Positions 7,235 to 8,690 of a stretch of DNA of 8,690 bases are shown here, one piece after another; within the stretch, counting starts at the first letter, position 1; the number at the start of each line of letters is the position of its first letter. The notes under the pieces were generated by a model. The model did not search any database and had not been told where the DNA came from. It saw only the letters and a list, made by a program, of their open reading frames with translations. Position numbers and translations under genes: made by a program. The DNA is from Deltaproteobacteria bacterium (GTDB lineage Bacteria; Desulfobacterota; Syntrophia; Syntrophales; UBA2210), in contig DSBH01000052.1 in NCBI GenBank assembly GCA_011056825.1, positions 1-8,690 of the forward strand. Reading direction: 5' to 3'.

Positions 7235-7263
7235 AACATCCGATAAATCATTCAGATTGTCAA
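7235..7263 (-). promoter_or_regulatory. Possible leftward promoter for the MFS gene
   Basis: On the minus strand a perfect -35 hexamer TTGACA (7263-7258) is followed after 17 bases by GATGTT (7240-7235), a poor -10 that matches only three consensus positions. Transcription would begin near 7228, about 60 bases before the preferred start codon. A second minus-strand TTGACA at 7348-7343 is an alternative, with an equally weak -10 (GACGAT). A weak -10 would fit an activator-dependent promoter. Confidence 0.35.
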
Positions 7264-7346
7264 GGGGAAACCGGAGGCGGCGGAAGGTGTCCGGCGAGAG
7301 CGTCGTATTTTTGCGTGGGATCGTCGACACGGTCTTGCAGCCTGTC

Positions 7347-7406
7347 AAAGCATTGTAAGTCTTATTAATAATTATATAATTATTAATTATTATAAGAAAC
7401 TGCTTT
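7347..7406. repeat. A/T-only 24-bp perfect palindrome nested in a 60-bp imperfect inverted repeat
   Basis: Bases 7364-7387 are a perfect inverted repeat: half-site ATTAATAATTAT followed directly by its complement ATAATTATTAAT. Outside it, TCTTAT (7360-7365) pairs with ATAAGA (7392-7397), and AAAGCA (7347-7352) pairs with TGCTTT (7401-7406), with unequal gaps. The core contains TATAAT on both strands. On the plus strand TATAAT (7375-7380) lies 16 bases after TTGTAA (7353-7358) and could serve as a -10. The element stands out against GC-rich surroundings. It could be an operator for a large dimeric regulator, a nucleoid-protein or IHF-type site, or a cruciform-prone element. There is no poly-T tail typical of a terminator. 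Confidence 0.75.
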
Positions 7407-7433
7407 CATGGCCGTACCGGGAAACCATGGCCG
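7407..7433. repeat. Direct repeat CATGGCCG x2, 19 bases apart
   Basis: CATGGCCG occurs at 7407-7414 and again at 7426-7433. The start-to-start distance of 19 bases is close to two helical turns, which would put both copies on the same DNA face. It lies between the A/T palindrome and the SDR promoter, so a tandem activator site is possible. Eight bases is short enough for chance. Confidence 0.35.
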
Positions 7434-7467
7434 ACGTGCGCAGGACCTTTCTGAAATGAACGGATCA

Positions 7468-7501
7468 GGAGTGCTGAAAAGAAGTTCTTGACAGGCACTC
7501 C
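7468..7501. promoter_or_regulatory. Operator-like inverted repeat overlapping the SDR promoter -35 box
   Basis: The arms GGAGTG (7468-7473) and CACTCC (7496-7501) are complementary. The next bases CTG (7474-7476) and CAG (7492-7494) also pair if one G is bulged. The interior contains AAGAA-G-TTCTT (7479-7489), itself symmetric. The right half encloses TTGACA at 7488-7493. A dimeric protein bound here would occlude the -35 element, as expected for a repressor. No T-tract follows, so it is not a terminator. Confidence 0.5.
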
Positions 7502-7516
7502 GGTGGTTACTATGAG
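7488..7516 (+). promoter_or_regulatory. Sigma70-type promoter for the SDR/acyl-CoA synthetase unit
   Basis: A perfect TTGACA (7488-7493) is followed by a 17-base spacer and TATGAG (7511-7516), a -10 matching four of six positions. Transcription would start near 7523, about 76 bases before the SDR start codon. The 10-bp palindrome ATCCATGGAT at 7529-7538 falls just after the predicted start point and is a second possible operator. Confidence 0.5.
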
Positions 7517-7598
7517 ATAACATGCGGTATCCATGGATCAGCGACGTTTATGAACGCGTGAATAGAGTGATGGTGCTGACCCGGAAAGCGAGGGCTTT

Positions 7599-8399
7599 AT
7601 GGATTTGAAAATAGGCGGCAAGACGGCTGTCGTGACGGGAGCGGGAAACGGAATAGGCCGGGCGGTCGCCGTGCGACTGGCGGATGAAGGGGCCTCAGTG
7701 GTTGTGGCCGATATTCGGGGATCGGATGCCCGGCGTACCGCTGACGAGATTTCCGATCGGGGCGGAACAGCGCTGTCCGTCGAGGCGGATGGAACACGTG
7801 AAGCCGATGTTGACGTGATGGTAGCCGCAGCCTTGCAATCCTTCGAATCTCTTGACATCCTGGTGAACAACGTGGGAGGAGGCTTCGGATCATCGACCGT
7901 TGTGAAACAGCCGGTCGACGAGTGGGACAGGACCATTGAAATAAATCTCAAAAGCACCTTTCTTGCCTGTCACGCCGCGGCACCCCACATGATCGGACAC
8001 AAACAGGGACGCATCATCAATATATCGTCCATATCAGGGAAAGTTGGCGAGGCGCTGGTCGGCGCCTACAGCGCATCGAAATTCGGCGTTATCGGCTTGA
8101 CGCAGGTACTGGCAAAGGAGCTGGGACGGTATTCGATCACGGTGAACGCCGTTTGCCCCGGCTATGTGTGGACGCCGGGCTGGGAACAACTCGCATCCTG
8201 GTTGAAAGAACGGTACACGTCAATGGCGGGCAGGACAATAGAGGAGATATTTGACAAACGGGCGGGACCATCCACGGCGCTCGGACGCCCCCAGACGGTG
8301 GAAGACGTGGCGAGTCTCGTCGCGTACCTGGCGTCGGAAGACGCCCGTAATATCACGGGCCAAGCGATTAACGTGGACGGCGGCGCCGTGATGTGCTGA
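7599..8399 (+). CDS. Classical short-chain dehydrogenase/reductase (SDR), probably NAD-dependent
   Basis: This 266-residue cytoplasmic oxidoreductase has a Rossmann fold. The dinucleotide motif TGAGNGIG is at 13-20. Asp38 at the end of the second strand (VVVADIR) favours NAD(H) over NADP(H). The NNVG motif is at 90-93. The catalytic tetrad is Asn116, Ser144, Tyr157 and Lys161 (YSASK), followed by PG at 187-188 and the C-terminal NVDGG. The substrate-binding loop after PG (WTPGWEQLASWLKERYTSM, then about 30 residues) is of the sort seen in acetoin/diacetyl reductase-like and sugar-alcohol SDRs, but hydroxyacyl-CoA dehydrogenases of the same fold cannot be excluded. The start is supported by GAGGG about four bases upstream. 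An acyl-CoA synthetase family gene follows after 62 bases, so a role in oxidising a hydroxyacyl intermediate of the same pathway is plausible. Confidence 0.93.
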   Translation: MDLKIGGKTAVVTGAGNGIGRAVAVRLADEGASVVVADIRGSDARRTADEISDRGGTALSVEADGTREADVDVMVAAALQSFESLDILVNNVGGGFGSSTVVKQPVDEWDRTIEINLKSTFLACHAAAPHMIGHKQGRIINISSISGKVGEALVGAYSASKFGVIGLTQVLAKELGRYSITVNAVCPGYVWTPGWEQLASWLKERYTSMAGRTIEEIFDKRAGPSTALGRPQTVEDVASLVAYLASEDARNITGQAINVDGGAVMC

Positions 8400-8461
8400 T
8401 ACGACGGTCCGGTGAACAGTTTCTGAACAAAATTTTCTGATCCCAATACGGTGAGGAGAGA

Positions 8462-8690
8462 ATGACGATGGTCATGATGGCGGAGGAGCGGCGATATGAC
8501 GAGATGATGGACCGGATTTTTCACCCCCGGCATATCGCGGTGATCGGTGTATCGTCGCAGGGTGCCGGGTTCGGAAGCGGCATCGTTCGGGCGCTTGTGA
8601 ACATAGGGTTCGAGGGTTCCATTCATTGTGTGAACACCCGTGGAGGAGAATTTCTCGGTATGCAGCTTTACCGCAGCGTCGACGAGATTC
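8462..8690 (+). CDS. Acyl-CoA synthetase (ADP-forming) family protein, N-terminal CoA-binding domain (runs off the window)
   Basis: Only 76 codons are present. Residues 19-76 match the start of the CoA-binding Rossmann domain of NDP-forming acyl-CoA synthetases: IFHPRHIAVIGVSS, a glycine-containing loop (GAGFGSG), NIGFEGSIHCVN and EFLGMQLYRSVDEI. These enzymes interconvert acyl-CoA, ADP and phosphate with acid, ATP and CoA, and relatives include Pat-type acetyltransferases with an added GNAT domain. Full-length members are typically about 450-900 residues, so the ligase-CoA, ATP-grasp and any GNAT parts lie beyond the window. Start choice is uncertain. AGGAG (8454-8458) is only three bases from the ATG at 8462 but nine from the in-frame ATG at 8468, so the protein may begin at its third codon. 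The gene probably shares a transcript with the SDR gene. Confidence 0.85.
   Translation, partial: MTMVMMAEERRYDEMMDRIFHPRHIAVIGVSSQGAGFGSGIVRALVNIGFEGSIHCVNTRGGEFLGMQLYRSVDEI

Larger units (their letters stand above)
7170..7598. other. Non-coding divergent regulatory region between the MFS and SDR genes
   Basis: No gene can be supported in these 429 bases. The MFS-proximal part (7170-7263) holds that gene's Shine-Dalgarno and a possible leftward promoter. An A/T-only palindrome lies at 7364-7387, an 8-bp direct repeat CATGGCCG at 7407-7414 and 7426-7433, and an inverted repeat spanning a perfect -35 box at 7468-7501. A 10-bp palindrome ATCCATGGAT lies at 7529-7538. The 9-mer TTGACAGGC occurs once on each strand, facing outward (plus strand 7488-7496; minus strand 7348-7340). 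The density of symmetric elements suggests control by one or more dimeric regulators that are not encoded in this window. Confidence 0.6.

Noticed and set aside
6720..7358. 212-codon plus-strand frame opposite the MFS gene start
   Set aside because: It is antisense to a convincing membrane protein, with composition dominated by charged residues and His. It is a shadow frame.
7522..7611. Possible leader peptide beginning MRYPWISDVYERVN, about 28 codons, ending across the SDR start codon
   Set aside because: Its ATG coincides with the predicted transcription start and has no real Shine-Dalgarno. It has no run of regulatory codons, so the overlap with the SDR start is probably chance.

Overview
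The window looks like chromosomal DNA from a moderately GC-rich, anaerobic-type bacterium. The mix of a CoA-transferase/GNAT fusion, an ADP-forming acyl-CoA synthetase, a crotonase, PdxS/PdxT and MCT-like MFS transport resembles Desulfobacterota/Syntrophobacterales-type Deltaproteobacteria. That placement is inference from gene content only. No RNA gene, insertion sequence, CRISPR array or phage gene is visible.

Left part, minus strand (1-2955). Two short transcription units run leftward. The distal one encodes a membrane 4-helix-bundle/HAMP protein with no kinase or methyl-accepting output domain. Its stop codon overlaps by one base (TAATG) the start of a TrkH-type potassium channel subunit that leaves the window. 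This unit has its own near-consensus sigma70-type promoter (TTAACA-N17-TATTAT). Upstream lies pdxS-pdxT, the two subunits of the DXP-independent pyridoxal 5'-phosphate synthase, behind another very good promoter (TTGAAA-N17-TATAAA).

Middle, plus strand (3151-5828). Divergent from pdxS is a two-gene unit: a 627-residue acetyl-CoA hydrolase/CoA-transferase fused to a C-terminal GNAT acetyltransferase domain, then a crotonase-family protein that keeps only one of the two classical catalytic glutamates. It converges with an MCT/OFA-like MFS transporter on the minus strand (5862-7169).

Right part (7170-8690). A 429-bp non-coding region separates the MFS gene from a rightward unit. It holds a perfect 24-bp A/T-only palindrome, a direct repeat, and a GGAGTG/CACTCC inverted repeat wrapped around a perfect TTGACA -35 box. 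The unit encodes a classical NAD-type short-chain dehydrogenase, then the N-terminal CoA-binding domain of an acyl-CoA synthetase (ADP-forming) family protein cut by the window end.

Working model (inference): 3151-8690 is a carboxylic-acid utilisation neighbourhood. The MFS protein would bring in a carboxylate, the CoA-transferase and/or the ADP-forming ligase would charge it with CoA, and the crotonase and SDR would carry out beta-oxidation-like hydration/isomerisation and alcohol oxidation. The substrate cannot be read from the sequence. I see no clearly unprecedented system. The items most worth checking are the stand-alone HAMP receptor coupled to TrkH, the transferase-GNAT fusion near an ADP-forming ligase, and the structured MFS/SDR intergenic region.
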